Origin: Aquarana catesbeiana
Lineage: Eukaryota; Chordata; Amphibia; Anura; Ranidae
DNA: 64,000 bases
Reading direction: 5' to 3'
NCBI RefSeq assembly: GCF_042186555.1
Contig: NC_133324.1
Span: forward strand, 136,637,577 to 136,701,576
Both the position numbers and the translations under genes were made by a program. Positions 45,140 through 56,593 of this stretch are shown here, one piece after another (the first letter of the stretch is position 1; the number at the start of each line of letters is the position of its first letter). The notes under the pieces were generated by a model. It had not been told where the DNA came from. It was given only the letters and a program-made list of their open reading frames with translations, and ran no database searches.

Positions 45140-48100
45140 CAGATCATAGACATGGCCAAAAACTAAAGGCATTTCAAATGGCAACTTTCTGGCTTTAAGA
45201 AACACTAAAAGAAATCAAGAAAAATAATTGTGGTGGTCAGTAACACTTAGATTTATAGAACAAGCACAGGGAATAAATTATGGAATCACTCAATTCTTAG
45301 GAAAAAATTATGAAATCATGAAAAATAAACAAACAAAATATCACTCCAACACATCACTAGTACTTTGTTGCACCACCTCTGGCTTTTATAACTGCTTGCA
45401 GTCTCTGAGGCATTGACTTAATGAGTGATAAACAAGTACTCTTCATCAATCTGGCTCCAGCCTTTTCTGATTGCTGTTGCCAAATCATCTTTGCAGGTTG
45501 GAGCCTTGTCATGGACCATTTTCTTTAACTTCCACCACAGATTTTCAATTGGATTGAGATCCGGACTGTTTGCAGGCCATGACATTGACCTTATGTGTCT
45601 TTCTTCAAGGAATTTTTTTCACAGTTTTTGCTCTATGGCAAGATGCATTATCATCTTGATAAATGATTTCATCATCCCCAAACATCCTTTCAATAGATGG
45701 GATAAGAAAAGTGTCCAAAATTTCAATGTAAACCTATGCATTTATTGAAGATTTAATGACAGCCATCTCCCCAGTGCCTTTACCTGACATGCAGCCCCAT
45801 ATCATAATTGACTGTGGAAATTTGCATGTTTTCTTCAGACAGTCGTCTGCATGAATCTCATTGGAACGGCACCAAACAAAAGTTCCAGCATCATCACCTT
45901 GCCCAATGCAGATTCGAGATTCATCACTGAATATGACTTTCATCCAATCATCCACAGTCCATGATTGCCTTTCCTTAGCCCATTGTAACCTTGTTTTTTT
46001 GTGTTTAGGTGTTAGAGATGGCTTTCTTTTAGCTTTTCTGTATGTAAATCCCATTTCCTTTAGGCGGTTTCCTACAGTTCGGTCACAGATGTTGACTCCA
46101 GTTTCCTCCCATTTGTTCCTCATTTGTTTTGTTGTACATTTTCTGTTTTCAAGGCATATTGCTTTAAGTTTTCTGTCTTGACGCTTTGATGTCTTCCTTG
46201 GTCTACCAGTATGCGTGCCTTTAACCACCTTCCCATGTTGTTTGTATTTGGTCCATGTTTTAGACACAGCCGACTGTGAACAACCAACATCTTGTGCAAC
46301 ACTGCGTGATGATTTACCCTCTTTACCTACATACTAACAAGCAGATTTAATCTGATGCAGGTGTTAGTGTTTGTAATGAAAATTTACAGGGTGATTCCAT
46401 AATTTTTTCCTCAGAATTGAGTGATTCCATAATTTATTCCCTGTGCTTGTTCTATAAATCTAACTGTTACTGGCCACCACAATTATTTTTCTTGATTTCT
46501 TTTAGTGTTTCTTAAAGCCAGAAAGTTGCCATTTGAAATGCCTTTAGTTTTTGGCCATGTCTGTGATCTGCTTTTTTTTCCTACAATAAACAACTGAAGG
46601 AACAGCCTCAGGGACTGGTGATTCCATATTTTTTGCCAGGGGTTGTACTTACTGTGGGGAAATACCAGAAACCCCAAAAGTCTTTGCTTTTATTTTTTCT
46701 AGTAGCTTAAATCATAATCTACAGCACCCAAAACCCCTGGCGAAAACAATATTAAAGTGGATCTAAAGCCTATTTCTTGCATTAAGGTAAAAAAAAAAAA
46801 AAAAAAAAAAAAAATGTTTAGGCATAGGTGTCCCCCCCAATTTTACTTACCTGAACCCTCATTTCATCCAGCACAGTGCATGTTTGCAATGCTCCTCTAC
46901 CATCATTTCCTGGTCTCACTGGCTTTACTGGGGCAGTGGGAGCCATTGGCCCCCGCTGTGGTCAAAGCTAGTGATGAGGGAGCAGGAGGTGGGGACTGAG
47001 TCCCGCTGTCTGTGTCAATAGACGCAGACAGACTCGGGAGTGAGCCCACATGAGTGTCACCGTCGGCCTCCAGGTGAGCCGGTGGGTGACCCAAAAAGAG
47101 GCGGTGTGGGGCTGCTCTGTGCAATTCCATTGCACAGAGCAGCTAAGTACAACCCAGTTATTAAAAAGGTTTTCGTTTACAATCCCCTTAATACTTGAGT
47201 GAGAAAATATGCCTTGATGGATTTCTTAAAATTCATACAGCTCACAAAAGATATTTGAGAAAAGAACATGGAAATATTGTTCCTTCAAGGAACTTCTTTC
47301 TCTGAACACCTTTCTGGGAAGGAAACTAGGACGATTTGAGGTAACCAGCAGTCATCCAGACCTAGAATAGTTATAATTAGAGATAGCTTTCATAGCTTGT
47401 GATCTTTATGAAATAAAAAAAGAAATCCAGGAGTTCAGCTTTACCATGACTGGTTTTGTTTTAAACCCACCATTAGAAAGAAAGGGCATCCACACATGTC
47501 AACCTAGTAACTACTTTCTGCACTAGACCTGTAACACACTCACCATCGGTCTAATAAATCTTTCATACTTCGGTGGTTTTCGGGTGAACCCATCTCCAAC
47601 AAAACAGACTTTGGTGACCAGTCTCTTCCAGGCCTTCTTCTTCCTCTTTCCAGTGCGGATAACTTTAAGCACTTCAGTTTCTCCCTGAGCACGCACTTTG
47701 GGCAAAGGAACTTCCCACTTGCCCTAAGGAGGAAAGCACACATTCTGAATACACTGGACTGTTTACATAAATGTATAAAGCATCTTAAAGCTGAATTCAG
47801 CCACTTTGAAAAAAGTGAAGGCAGACCATGAGTTAAGTCCAAGGAAGCCACCTATCGCTATTAGTTATATATGACAGGTTTATGGCTTTGCCAGAGCCTA
47901 TACTGAGGATACTCATGGCTGTGAGAGGAGAGAAGCACACAGAGCAGCAATGTCCACCCTTGCCCTCAGCTGCCTATTCACAGAAGCCTTTGCATTTTGT
48001 GAACAAGTTCACATAACACAAAGGCTTCTGTAATTGGGCAGGAGGAAGGGCGGGGTGGGCATAGCAGCTGCAGCGACTATATTGAAGATGTCAGAGACCA

Positions 48101-51100
48101 GAAAGTCCAGCATCAGGCTCCCACAACTACAACGTTAGCCGTTTTCCGGAAGTACAATAAAACTTTCATATGTAAATAACAGAGAGAAGTCCAAGAGATG
48201 TCATGTATCTCATTGAACTTAACTCATAGTGTGTCTTAATTTTTTACAGGAGGTGGTGAATTTCTTGAGTTCAGCTTTAACAGAAAAAGTTTACTTACTG
48301 CTTTTTCTTTTCGCTTTTGTTTGATCATATTGGAGAGAACTTTGGCTCGGCTTTGCCCCTCTCGGTCCAGTAGGTAAGCTGGAACAGCTCCTTCTGGTGT
48401 CTTCTCATCATTCTTCTGTTTGCTGTTCCTCTTCTCATGCATCCGAATACTGAACACAAATAAGAGGAAGCAAAGTCACAAATGAATCTCTGTATTCAAT
48501 AATATATTTCTAAATGTATATTTTTTAAATGAAAGCAGTGCAACTACTAAATTTGATCTGGTATCAACATTTTGCAGTCTCTGTACCAGACTGGATGAGC
48601 AAGAAGCAACACAAGGAGCCAATCCATATAACAAGCCAATAAGAGGAAGAATGACAAAAAGGATAAACGTTTTCATCTTTTGCTTCTCTATTCACAGGCT
48701 GGGGAAGAGACAAGACCTGGAAGTGCAACTGAATCGCAGTACGGAAAAATCAGATCTTCTGCCCTTCCAGGCAGGGCTGTATGGTGTGGCAGAGCTGTGT
48801 AAATTTCAGGCCTGAATTGACAGAAGTATGAATCCTTTGGCAAGTAAAACAGCTCCTATATACAGTATTTCACAAAAGTGAGTACACCCCTTACATTTTT
48901 GTAAATATTCTATTATATCTTTTCATGTGATAACACTGAAGAAATTACACTTTTCTACAATGTAAAGTAATGAGTGTACAGCTTGTATAACAGTGTAAAT
49001 TTGCTGTCCCCTCAAAATAACTCAACACACAGCCATTAATGTCTAAACTGCTGGCAACAAAAGTGAGTACACCTCTAAGTGAAAATGTCCAAATTGGGCC
49101 CAAAGTGTCAATATTTTGTGTGGCCACCATTATTTTCCAGCACTGCCTTAACCCTCTTGGGCATGGAGTTCACCAGAGCTTCACAGGTTGCCATTGGAGT
49201 CCTCTTCCACTCCTCCATGACGACATCACCGAGCTGGTGGATGTTAGAGACCTTGTGCTCCTCCACCTTCCGTTTGAGGATGCCCCACAGATGCTCAATA
49301 GGGTTTAGGTCTTGAGGCATGCTTGGTCAGTCCATTACCTTTACCCTCAGCTTCTTTGACAAGGCAGTGGTAGTCTTGGAGGTGTGTTTGGGGTCGTTAT
49401 GTTGGAATACTGCCCTACGGCCTAGTCTCCGAAGGGAGGGGGATCATGCTCTGCTTCAGTATGTCACAGTACATGTTGGCATTCATGGTTCCCTCAATGA
49501 ACAGTAGCTCCCCAGTGCCGGCAGTACTCATGCGGCCCTAGACCATGACGCTCCCACCACCATGCTTGACTGTAGGCAAGACACACTAGTACTGGTCACT
49601 GTACTCCTCACCTGCTTGCCGCCACACACACACTGGACACCATCTGAACCAAATAAGTTTATCTTGGTCTCATCAGACCACAGGACATGGTTCCAGTAAT
49701 CCATGTCCTAGTCTGCTTGTCTTTAGCAAACTGTTTGTGGGATTTCTTGTGCATCATCTTTAGAAGAGGATTCCTTCTGGGACGACAGCCATGCAGACCA
49801 ATTTGATGCAGTGTGCGGCGTATGGTCTGAGCACTGACAGGCTGACCCCCCCACCCCTACAACCTCTGCAGCAATGCTGGCAGCACTCATACTTCTATTT
49901 CCCAAAGACAACCTCTGGACATGACACTGAGCACGTGCACTCAACTTCTTTGGTCGACCGTGGCGAGGCCCGTTCTGAGTGGAACCTGTTCTGGTAAACC
50001 GCTGTATGGTCTTGGCCACCATGCTGCAGCTCAGTTTCAGGGTCTTGGCAATCTTCTTATAGCATAGGCCATCTTTATGTAGAGCAAAAATTCTTTTTTT
50101 CAGATCCTCAGAGAGTTATTTGCCATGAGGTGCCATGTTGAACTTCCAGTGACCAGTATGAGAGAGTGAGAGTTATAACACCAAATTTAACACACCTGCT
50201 CCCCATTTACACCTTAGACCTTGTAACACTAACGAGTCACATGACACAGGGAAGGGAAAATGGCTAATTGGGCCCAATTTAGACATTTTCACATAGGGGT
50301 GTACTCACTTTTATTGCCAACGATTTAGACAGTAATGGCTGTGTGTTGAGTTATTTTGAGGGGACAGCAAATTTACACCGTTATACAAGCTGTACACTCA
50401 CTACTTTACATTGTAGCAAAGTGTCATTTGTTGTCACATGCAAAGATATAATAAAATATTTATAAAAATGTGAGGGGTGTACTCACATTTGTGAGATACT
50501 GTATATACCGGTATTTCATTTGTGCATTTAGCCGTTTGCCTGGAGTTCAGATTTAAACACTGCTTGTATCCTTCTATACAGAAAAGAGTTACTACAATGC
50601 CTGTTACAAAGACAGCACTACTTTAAAGTTTTAACCACTGTCAAGAGGAGAAATCAACAGATATTCCTAGCATGGAAGCCTTTCCGAAGGAAAACATTGG
50701 CAACTAGCTATGAAAAATCCACCCAGCCAATGAGCTCTGCCCCCCTTAGAAGGCTCAGACATGGACTGTATGTTAAGGACAAGTAGTACAAAAGGGATAA
50801 AGAGCAGCGCAATCTTGTAATGTCTCAGCCAAATCTAGTGACCCACTAATATACCTAATCGCAAAAATGTATGTGTAAACTGTGCAGTGCACACACCATT
50901 ACTAATTCAACATAATGAAAGTGTCAAGGTGAAACACCTCAGTATAAACCATACTTAATTACCAATAAAACAATCAATAAATGTGCAAATAATCTGTGCT
51001 ATAAAAAGTGCTTAGTGTAGGTAATCAAACTATATGTCCATAAAGTGCTGAAAAGTGAATCCATATATGATCAAAAAAACACAAAAAAATAAATATATAG

Positions 51101-54100
51101 TCAAACGGTGATCAACGATGAATATTCTATTGAATATATACAGACTATTCTTCGTTGATCACCGTTTGGATACATACGATATATTTTTTTTTATATGGAC
51201 TTTTTTTGATCATATATGGATTCACTTTTCAGCACTTTATGGACATATTGTTGATGTTGCACTAAGCACTTTTTATAGCACAGGTTATTTGCACATTTAT
51301 TGATCATTTGATTGCCAATTAATTATGGTTTATACGGAGGCGTTTCATCTTGAGACACTTTCATTATGTTGATTTAGTAATGATGTATGCACTGCACAGT
51401 TTACACATACATTTTTGCGATTGGGTATACTAGTGGGTCACTAGATTTGGTTGAGACATTAAAAGATTCTCTCTTCCTTTGTAGTATAATTTTCATTTTT
51501 TCACGGATTAGCTAGCAGCTGCATTCTTATTCAATCCCACAAAATCTCTGGCGCTGCACTTCCTTGTATTTTTTTTCCTCAGGACAAGTAGTGCCTACAA
51601 ATGTGAACCTTACCCAATAGTGTCAGCAGTCAGAAAGGGTGAATATTTCCTGATTCCCATAGGTAGCACATGCCTTGCAGCATTAGATACAAGCAATTAG
51701 ACAGGCACAGGCTAAGTTGTAAACCCCTCTGAGTACGATCCCACTTGTACCAAAAACTTCCTGTCCTCCAAATAACAGTAAGCAATATCTTAAAGTGGCT
51801 GTAAAGGCTTTTTTTTTTTCTTAAAACAAACATGTTGTTATACTTACCTACTGCAATGGTATTGTATAGAGTGGCCCCCAAACCTCCTCTTCAGGGGTCC
51901 CCCACTGGTGCTGTCCACTTCTCTTCTGTGTCTGCCCCCTTAGCAAACCATTTGCTAAGGGGGAAGATGTGCGGGCTCACTCTAGAGCTGGGCTGTGTGC
52001 GTCCATAGGCTCATACATTGCAGCATGGCTCTGCCCCCCTCTCTCAGGATTTGATTGACAGCAGCAGGAGCCATTGACTCCTGCTGCTGCCTCTCAACTG
52101 TGAGGAGAGGAACAGAGACCAGCGCCACTGCAGATGGGCAGAGTTGGATTGAGAGAAGACTCATGTAAGTCTATAGGTGGGCAAGGAGGCGATACAAATG
52201 CTGGGACATTTTATACCTTAATGCAGGGAATGCATTAAGGTAAAAATTGTTCTGCCTTTTTAACCACTTACAGCTGTCAAACTCAGGCACTTACGTTTTC
52301 TTCATCTGTATTTTCTCGGCATGGCGCTGCTTGTGGTACAATTTGGCCTTCAGTCCGATGAGTTTCTTTGCTTTCTGTGACCTCTCATGAGCTTCACGGC
52401 TTTCCTTCTTCCTCTTCTTTTCATGGTAGTCCAAGCGATAACCATACCGTTTGCGGTGCAATTCAATGTATTCGTTCTGAGGCTATTAAAAAAAAAAAAA
52501 AAAAAGAAAAAAGAAAAAAAAATTCAAAATTTTTTGTCACATAAGCAACTATAGTCCAGAGCAGTGGTTCTTAAACTTTGAGTCACAGACCCCTTTAAGA
52601 ATCTGATGAAAGCATGCATAAACCTATTGCAGGCATTTCACGTGGGGAATGCACCCCAATTACTCATATTTTTATGGCAGCGAGGAAAACAACAGCGTGG
52701 TCATGGAAAACGCCACTTCTAAGTTTTGAAGAGGTTAAAAAGCGAGTCCACAGAACGTTCATAAATGAAAGATTGACAGTGATCCTGGGAGTTATGTACA
52801 ACAAATTTCAGCAGATCTGGCAACCCTGGTTAGACCACTTCCCTCCTTCTCAAATTTCCTCCCGCTTCCTTGAACTATGATGGCCCTATGCAACACAGCC
52901 TAGAACCCCTATAGTACCCATTTCCCTCCCCATTTTCTTTCTCCCTTTCTTCTATTTTTTTTTCTTGCACAAATCCCCCCTCCCCCTTTTAAGGGCCTCT
53001 ATAGGTTCCAGATGAGCAATAGAGGCCTTGGCCGTTTATTGCCCCAACCTTCCCTAAAAGGGAATTTTATTTGGGTTACAGAATCACTAGGATGCTAGCA
53101 AATTGGTAAGCATGATACTGACCCAATTGCCCTGAAGTAGTCTCCTTAGCATTTTCTGCGAATGTTCGCCTTTAACATTTCAAATTGTTATGTTTTTTCT
53201 CTGTCATAGCACTAAATTTAGGGAAGATTATCTGTTCAATGTGTATTGATAGTGATACCTCATCACCATTTTGACAAAGTAATGTTTCTACCTTTTCTAC
53301 TATTGAAAAATTCAATAAACTTTAGTAAAAGAAGAATCTGATGAAAGCTATGGACCCCCTCCCCAGAAATATTCACATAAACACAACTTTGCATGCAATA
53401 AATACATGTACTTTGTGTTTTTAAAATTTGACGGCCTCATACATATCTGACTTACATAAAGTTTTAAAAAAGTAAATAATCTTTACACTCCCTCCTTTTC
53501 ATGCAAATTCATGGCCACTCATTACAAAAATTGAATACAATCATGTTGTGCAAATTAAACCAATCAATTTTGCTGAAATCTTCTACGAATACTATTAAAA
53601 AAAAAAAAAAAATGAGAATCAGCACTCGCCTTTCGGTCTCTTCTTTCACAAGTGCTTCTCCCTACCTGGCAGTGTTAACCGCTTAAGGACCGGGCCTATT
53701 TTTCAGACTTGGTATTCACAAGTTAAAATATTTTTTTTTTGCTAGAAAATGACTTAGAATACCCTAACATTAATTTTTTTTTCAGACACCGTAAAGAATA
53801 AAATGACAGTCGTTGCAATACTTTGTCACACCATATTTGCGCAGCGATCTTACAAGCGCAATTTGTTAGGAAAGAAATACACCTTTTTAAATTAAAAATT
53901 AAGACAACAGTAAAGTTAACCCATTTTTTTTATATTGTGAAAGATAATGTTATGCTGAGTAAATGGACACCCAACATGTCACGCTTCAAAAATGCGCCCG
54001 CTGATGGAATGGTGACCAAATTTGACCCTTAAAAATCTCCAAAGGCGACGTTTAAAAATTTCTACAGGTTACCGATTTTGAGTTAAAGGAGGTGGTATTT

Positions 54101-56593
54101 TGCTAGAACTATTGCTCCTGCTCCAGCGATCGCGGCAATACCTCACATGTGTGGTCTGAACAACATTTTCATATGCGGGCACGACTTACGTATGCGCTCA
54201 CTTCCACGCAAGCGCGGCGCCTTAAATTTTTTTGATTTTTCTTATTTTACTTTTTTTTATTTTGACACTGTCCTTCACTTTTTTCCTATTACAAGGAATG
54301 AAAACATCCCTTGTAATAGAAAAAAACATGACAGGACCTCTTAAATGTGAGATTTGGGGTCAAAAATACCTCAGATATAACATTTACACTAAAAAGCAAA
54401 AAAAAAAAAAAAAATTCCTCTTTAAGACCTCTGGATGGAAGTGATGTTTGATGTCTGCGGTGGGCAATGATCCTTAAGTAGTTAAAGTACAAATTTAGCT
54501 ATGCATGTGCAGCTCAGTGTACATTTCTGGCACTAATCTGTGCTAGGATGTAATGTTATCATGGTCTGGCCAAACAGTCTGAGCCTGAAAGGAAGACACT
54601 GAGAAGAAGGTCTATGACCAGGGTGAGTGCTGACAACGCAGTGCCGGAGGGGATAGTTTGACAGGTCTGATATAATGTGAAGGAAAGATCTGAGACTCCA
54701 TACCCATGCAGGAACCCCACACATGCACAGGTGTGCCACAGGGCCTTGCGTCATGTCTGCACACAGACATTCCTGGTGGCAGGAACATCATTCTTTTAGG
54801 CAATGGTGTACAGGTGGATTAATGCATACAGCCTGTGTTCTTTGTACATGTCAGGGCTTGACAAATCCCAGGCGCCAGGTTGGCACGGCGACTAGAAATT
54901 GCATCCTGGCACCTGGGCTTTTGTGAGCCCATTGACTGTTGCAGGGATGCACAATTTGTATTGCCCGATGCATGTAGTTCCAGGCACCAGGCAAGTAGTT
55001 TGTTTTCTACATTCATCCCTGCTGCGGGCAAGCAGCAATGCTCACTTGTCAGGTAGAAGCAAACAGCGCTGCCGCCCGATTGCTTCCACACACGCAGGTA
55101 AAGTGCCCCCATGCTATGTATCCTGGGCTCCGCTTGCCCATATGTGGACCCGGGACCAGAATAGTGATCACCGCAGGGTAGAGGGAGGAGAGGGGCCACA
55201 TGTCCGCTCTCCTCCCCATCTTGTTCCTGACCCAGAAACGACGTGTATGATGTCACTTCCGGGTCCCTGGTGATCTGCACTGCATTACCTTCAGTGCAAC
55301 AAAGGGGAGACCCTGCAGGTCTCTTTTTTTTTTTTTTTAATAAAAAATTTAACACCCCCAAACACATAAAATCTCTCCTATACGCATGCACAAAAGTAAA
55401 CACACATGATCTGGCGTCCTTGGAACCATTTCGTGTACACTCTATGCCTATCCTCAAGAGATGGCACAACCGCAATGACCTCATGGATTCCACTTCACTC
55501 AATGGGCGAGGGGCCCTCTCTGCATTCCCCCTTTATCTACCCCCCCCCTTTCCTACCTGCTTTGGGGATACACAATCCCATAATCTCTTCCCCTTCTGGC
55601 TGCCTTCCATCCTCCCGTCTCAGTAATGGGTTCTGTTCTATCATAATGTATATCCCTGTCCACATTTCACCTTTTACGTTATCCCATTACTGGGCAAGAC
55701 AGGCCCTGGGGAAGCATTATTTCCTATTATGTTAAAAAGATTCTAACCCAAGTTACCCCCACTCTATTGTATCTGTAGCATTCAAATATACAGGTTTTGG
55801 GTCTGTAATACAATTGTTTGTTGAGCTCCCCAGTGCGATGCACTAACCACTATCCGTACATCTGTAACAGCTTTACATGACCATCCATAACGTTCTACAC
55901 CGGGCATGATGTTCCATTTTTCAGCTGATGTGACCCTGTGTGTGTTTTGGTTTTATTTGACTGTGATATTTGTTGGGATTGCATACTTTGACTATAAATT
56001 TCATTGGTAATAAAGAAATTATAAAAAAAAAAAAAAAAAAAATGTATACAGACGTGTTGGGGCGCCTACGCATGAAAACGTTGATTGCGATACCCATTAC
56101 ATATCGCTGCATACACTCACAAAATGTCTTCTTTTATCTGACTCCTCGATTCAAATCGAATTTGTCAGCCCTGGTGTATGGAGCGAGCTCACTTGGTGCC
56201 CCACACAGCGCAGTGTCCGCACTGTCCTCGTCCCCATTACATTCCAGAGCCAGTGAGGCTCCCAGTCACCGTCACCCCATGACTGGGAAGGCCAGGTAAC
56301 GCCTCCAGTGTTATGGAATGGGGGGGTAATATAGATCAGCACTGCCTCTTGTAGTATCCACCGGAAGTATATGTAATAGGGTGACTACACTAAAGAACAA
56401 TTTAGGAATGTTGTCACCCTATAACAGGAAGGTCCCTGGTGGCAGGGATTATAAACATGGATGAGGCAGGTAAGATGTGAAATGAGGCCTTGTCCAGCAC
56501 ACATCAGATGAAGCGTGTGTTCAGTCCTGGTTGTATCCATCACACACAGCCCTATGGAGGAGCTGCCATGTGTCCAGGCCCCGCACTCACCAT
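40495..56593 (-). CDS. NSA2: NSA2 ribosome biogenesis factor, complete
   Basis: Six coding exons on the - strand (56,593-56,591; 52,482-52,295; 48,449-48,299; 47,723-47,544; 40,861-40,669; 40,562-40,495) give a 260-residue protein, the length of the human orthologue. NSA2 (TINP1) is a nucleolar factor needed for 27S pre-rRNA processing and assembly of the 60S ribosomal subunit. It belongs to the eS8/NSA2 family. The N-terminal half is very basic (EKKRKKESREAHER, AKLYHKQRHAEK); the C-terminal half (about 115-260) is the eS8-like domain with FVGDGFTRKPPKYERFIRPM and ending PENDGCINAVLLV. Every junction uses GT-AG and keeps frame, with no stops, so the gene is intact. Introns hold LINE, Tc1 and palindromic elements. 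It converges with FAM169A. Confidence 0.97.
40669..40861 (-). CDS. NSA2: NSA2 exon 5 (residues 175-238 plus 1 nt)
   Basis: Acceptor GTTTTACAG, donor GTAAGT. Encodes GLRFKKAHVTHPELKATFCL through GLVTQGGKVIW. Confidence 0.97.
41184..41549. mobile_element. TTAA-flanked MITE in NSA2 intron
   Basis: TTAA at 41,180-41,183 and 41,550-41,553, with inverted ends AAGAGAAGT and ACTTCTCTT. The middle has CAGCTGACAGCGGG / TCAGCTGACGTCAC and an A-run near 41,521. Confidence 0.7.
43235..43684 (+). pseudogene. CR1-like reverse transcriptase core (FADD)
   Basis: Open frame with GSPQGSVLGPILFNLFINDL, the catalytic box SVFADDTKLSRA and MRFNVEKCKIMHSG, then LGGEPLGESRMEKDLGVLVD. Catalytic residues are intact but upstream and downstream frames are shifted. 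Confidence 0.9.
43796..44167 (+). pseudogene. CR1-like ORF2 C-terminal fragment
   Basis: VHRRATKLIKGLEDLSYEER, LNLFTLEKRRLRGDMISIYK and SRMWNSLPQAVVSA are the typical thumb and C-terminal blocks after CR1 reverse transcriptase. Confidence 0.9.
44286..45029. other. NSA2 intron, nothing seen
   Basis: An A-run at about 44,577-44,592 is the only notable feature. Confidence 0.35.
45032..46645 (-). mobile_element. Tc1/mariner element in NSA2 intron
   Basis: TA at 45,030-45,031 and 46,646-46,647 flank inverted ends CAACCCCTGGCAAAAA and TTTTTTGCCAGGGGTTG. Subterminal repeats include TTATGGAATCACTCAATTCT and its mirror near 46,395-46,440. The transposase reads on the - strand, the same direction as NSA2. 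The A-run at 45,099-45,138 lies inside. Confidence 0.92.
45361..46302 (-). pseudogene. Tc1-family transposase, nearly complete
   Basis: A 177-codon open frame covers the second DNA-binding motif (GRPRKTSKRQDRKL) and the first part of the catalytic core: MKVIFSDESRICIG has the first D and SIMIWGCMSGKGTGEMAV follows. After a frame change come YQDDNASCHRAK (second D) and PDLNPIENLWWKLKK with the E of a DD34E triad. The upstream helix-turn-helix lies in another frame. Catalytic residues survive, but frameshifts make it inactive. Confidence 0.9.
46756..47187. mobile_element. TTAA-flanked MITE with splice-donor-like end
   Basis: TTAA at 46,752-46,755 and 47,188-47,191. Ends AGTGGATCTAAAGCC and GTTTACAATCCCC are imperfect inverted repeats. 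It carries ACTTACCT at 46,845-46,852 and CAGGTGAGC near 47,071, like the copies at 2,710 and 51,794. Confidence 0.65.
47544..47723 (-). CDS. NSA2: NSA2 exon 4 (residues 115-174)
   Basis: Acceptor CTCCTTAG, donor GTGAGT, both phase 0, exactly 60 codons from GKWEVPLPK to ERFIRPM. Confidence 0.97.
47981..48033. repeat. Hairpin in NSA2 intron
   Basis: AGAAGCCTTTG..TTGTGAAC pairs with GTTCACATAACACAAAGGCTTCT. It is the core of a small inverted repeat; outer termini are unclear. Confidence 0.6.
48299..48449 (-). CDS. NSA2: NSA2 exon 3 (completes 64, to 114)
   Basis: Acceptor ..GTGTTCAG, donor GTAAGT. Its first base completes Thr64, then IRMHEKRNSKQKNDEKTPEG and AVPAYLLDREGQSRAKVLSN. Confidence 0.97.
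48863..50501 (-). mobile_element. Second Tc1/mariner element in NSA2 introns
   Basis: TA-flanked inverted ends CAGTATTTCACAAAAGTGAG and CACATTTGTGAGATACTG. Long subterminal inverted repeats include GAGTACACCCCT / AGGGGTGTACTC and ACAGCCATTAATGT / ACAGTAATGGCTGT. A transposase remnant is on the - strand. Confidence 0.92.
49108..50136 (-). pseudogene. Tc1-family transposase, broken
   Basis: The - strand start near 50,136 reads MAPHGK then a stop. Later frames give LHKDGLCYKKIAKTLKLSCS (helix-turn-helix), VAKTIQRFTRTGSTQNGPRH, GRPKKLSARAQ and, near 49,310, PQDLNPIEHLWGILKRKVEE with the third catalytic residue. Multiple frameshifts. Confidence 0.88.
50788..51580 (+). mobile_element. Palindromic element 4, 12-bp target duplication
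   Basis: Perfect direct repeats AGGACAAGTAGT flank it (50,776-50,787 and 51,581-51,592). Arms at about 50,802-51,120 and 51,150-51,465 are complementary: CAAACGGTGATCAACGA faces TCGTTGATCACCGTTTG at the centre, and CTAGTGACCCACTA faces TAGTGGGTCACTAG near the ends. An unpaired 3' tail of about 115 nt ends CTGGCGCTGCACTTCC and a T-run. Confidence 0.75.
51794..52259. mobile_element. TTAA-flanked MITE with splice-donor-like end
   Basis: TTAA at 51,790-51,793 and 52,260-52,263. ACTTACCT at 51,842-51,849 is followed by the family core TTTGATTGACAGCAGCAGGA. The right end repeats CTTAATGCA..TGCATTAAGG. It lies within 35 bp of the donor of NSA2 exon 2. Confidence 0.65.
52295..52482 (-). CDS. NSA2: NSA2 exon 2 (residues 2-63 plus 2 nt)
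   Basis: Acceptor TTTTTAATAG precedes CCTCAGAACGAA; donor GTAAGT follows ..AAGAAAAC. Encodes the highly basic N-terminal segment PQNEYIELHRKRYGYRLDYH onward. Confidence 0.97.
52562..53420. mobile_element. hAT-type repeat split by an L1 insertion
   Basis: Begins CAGTGGTTCTTAAACTTTGA and GTCACAGACCCC, a hAT-style terminus. It resumes after the L1 insertion with TATGGACCCCCTCCCCAGAA. The far end is not clear. Confidence 0.5.
52614..53331 (+). mobile_element. 5'-truncated L1-like LINE with 17-bp duplication
   Basis: Perfect direct repeat AAGAATCTGATGAAAGC flanks it (52,597-52,613 and 53,332-53,348). The ORF2 C-terminus is visible (VMYNKFQQIWQPWLDHF), followed by an untranslated region and a 3' end TTCAATAAACTTTAGTAAAA. 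A target-primed insertion. Confidence 0.9.
53679..54481 (+). mobile_element. TTAA-flanked non-autonomous element (family B)
   Basis: TTAA at 53,675-53,678 and 54,482-54,485; inverted ends CCGCTTAAGGA and TCCTTAAGTAG. Internal landmarks TTTGCGCAGCGAT and GCGGCAATACCTCACATG recur in the element starting at 61,283. A hairpin near 54,284-54,320 pairs CTATTACAAGG with CCTTGTAATAG. Confidence 0.78.
54486..55337. other. NSA2 intron, unclassified
   Basis: Phrases such as GGCTTGACAAATCCCAGGCG suggest an old DNA element, but no paired ends were found. The 227-codon ORF on the - strand here is not credible. Confidence 0.3.
55338..56042 (+). mobile_element. Probable L1-like 3' fragment with A-tail
   Basis: Ends in TAATAAAGAAATTATA followed by about 18 A at 56,023-56,042, typical of a LINE 3' end. 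The upstream frame (LEPFRVHSMPILKRWHNRND) could be the ORF2 C-terminus. No clear target duplication. Confidence 0.5.
56591..56593 (-). CDS. NSA2: NSA2 exon 1, coding part is only the ATG
   Basis: ATG is followed at once by the donor GTGAGT, so exon 1 contributes one codon. The next exon begins with the Pro codon of MPQNEYIELH. Confidence 0.88.

Noticed and set aside
54819..55502. 227-codon ORF on the - strand
   Set aside because: Antisense across repeat sequence and a T-run (KKKKKK stretch), with no recognisable domain.
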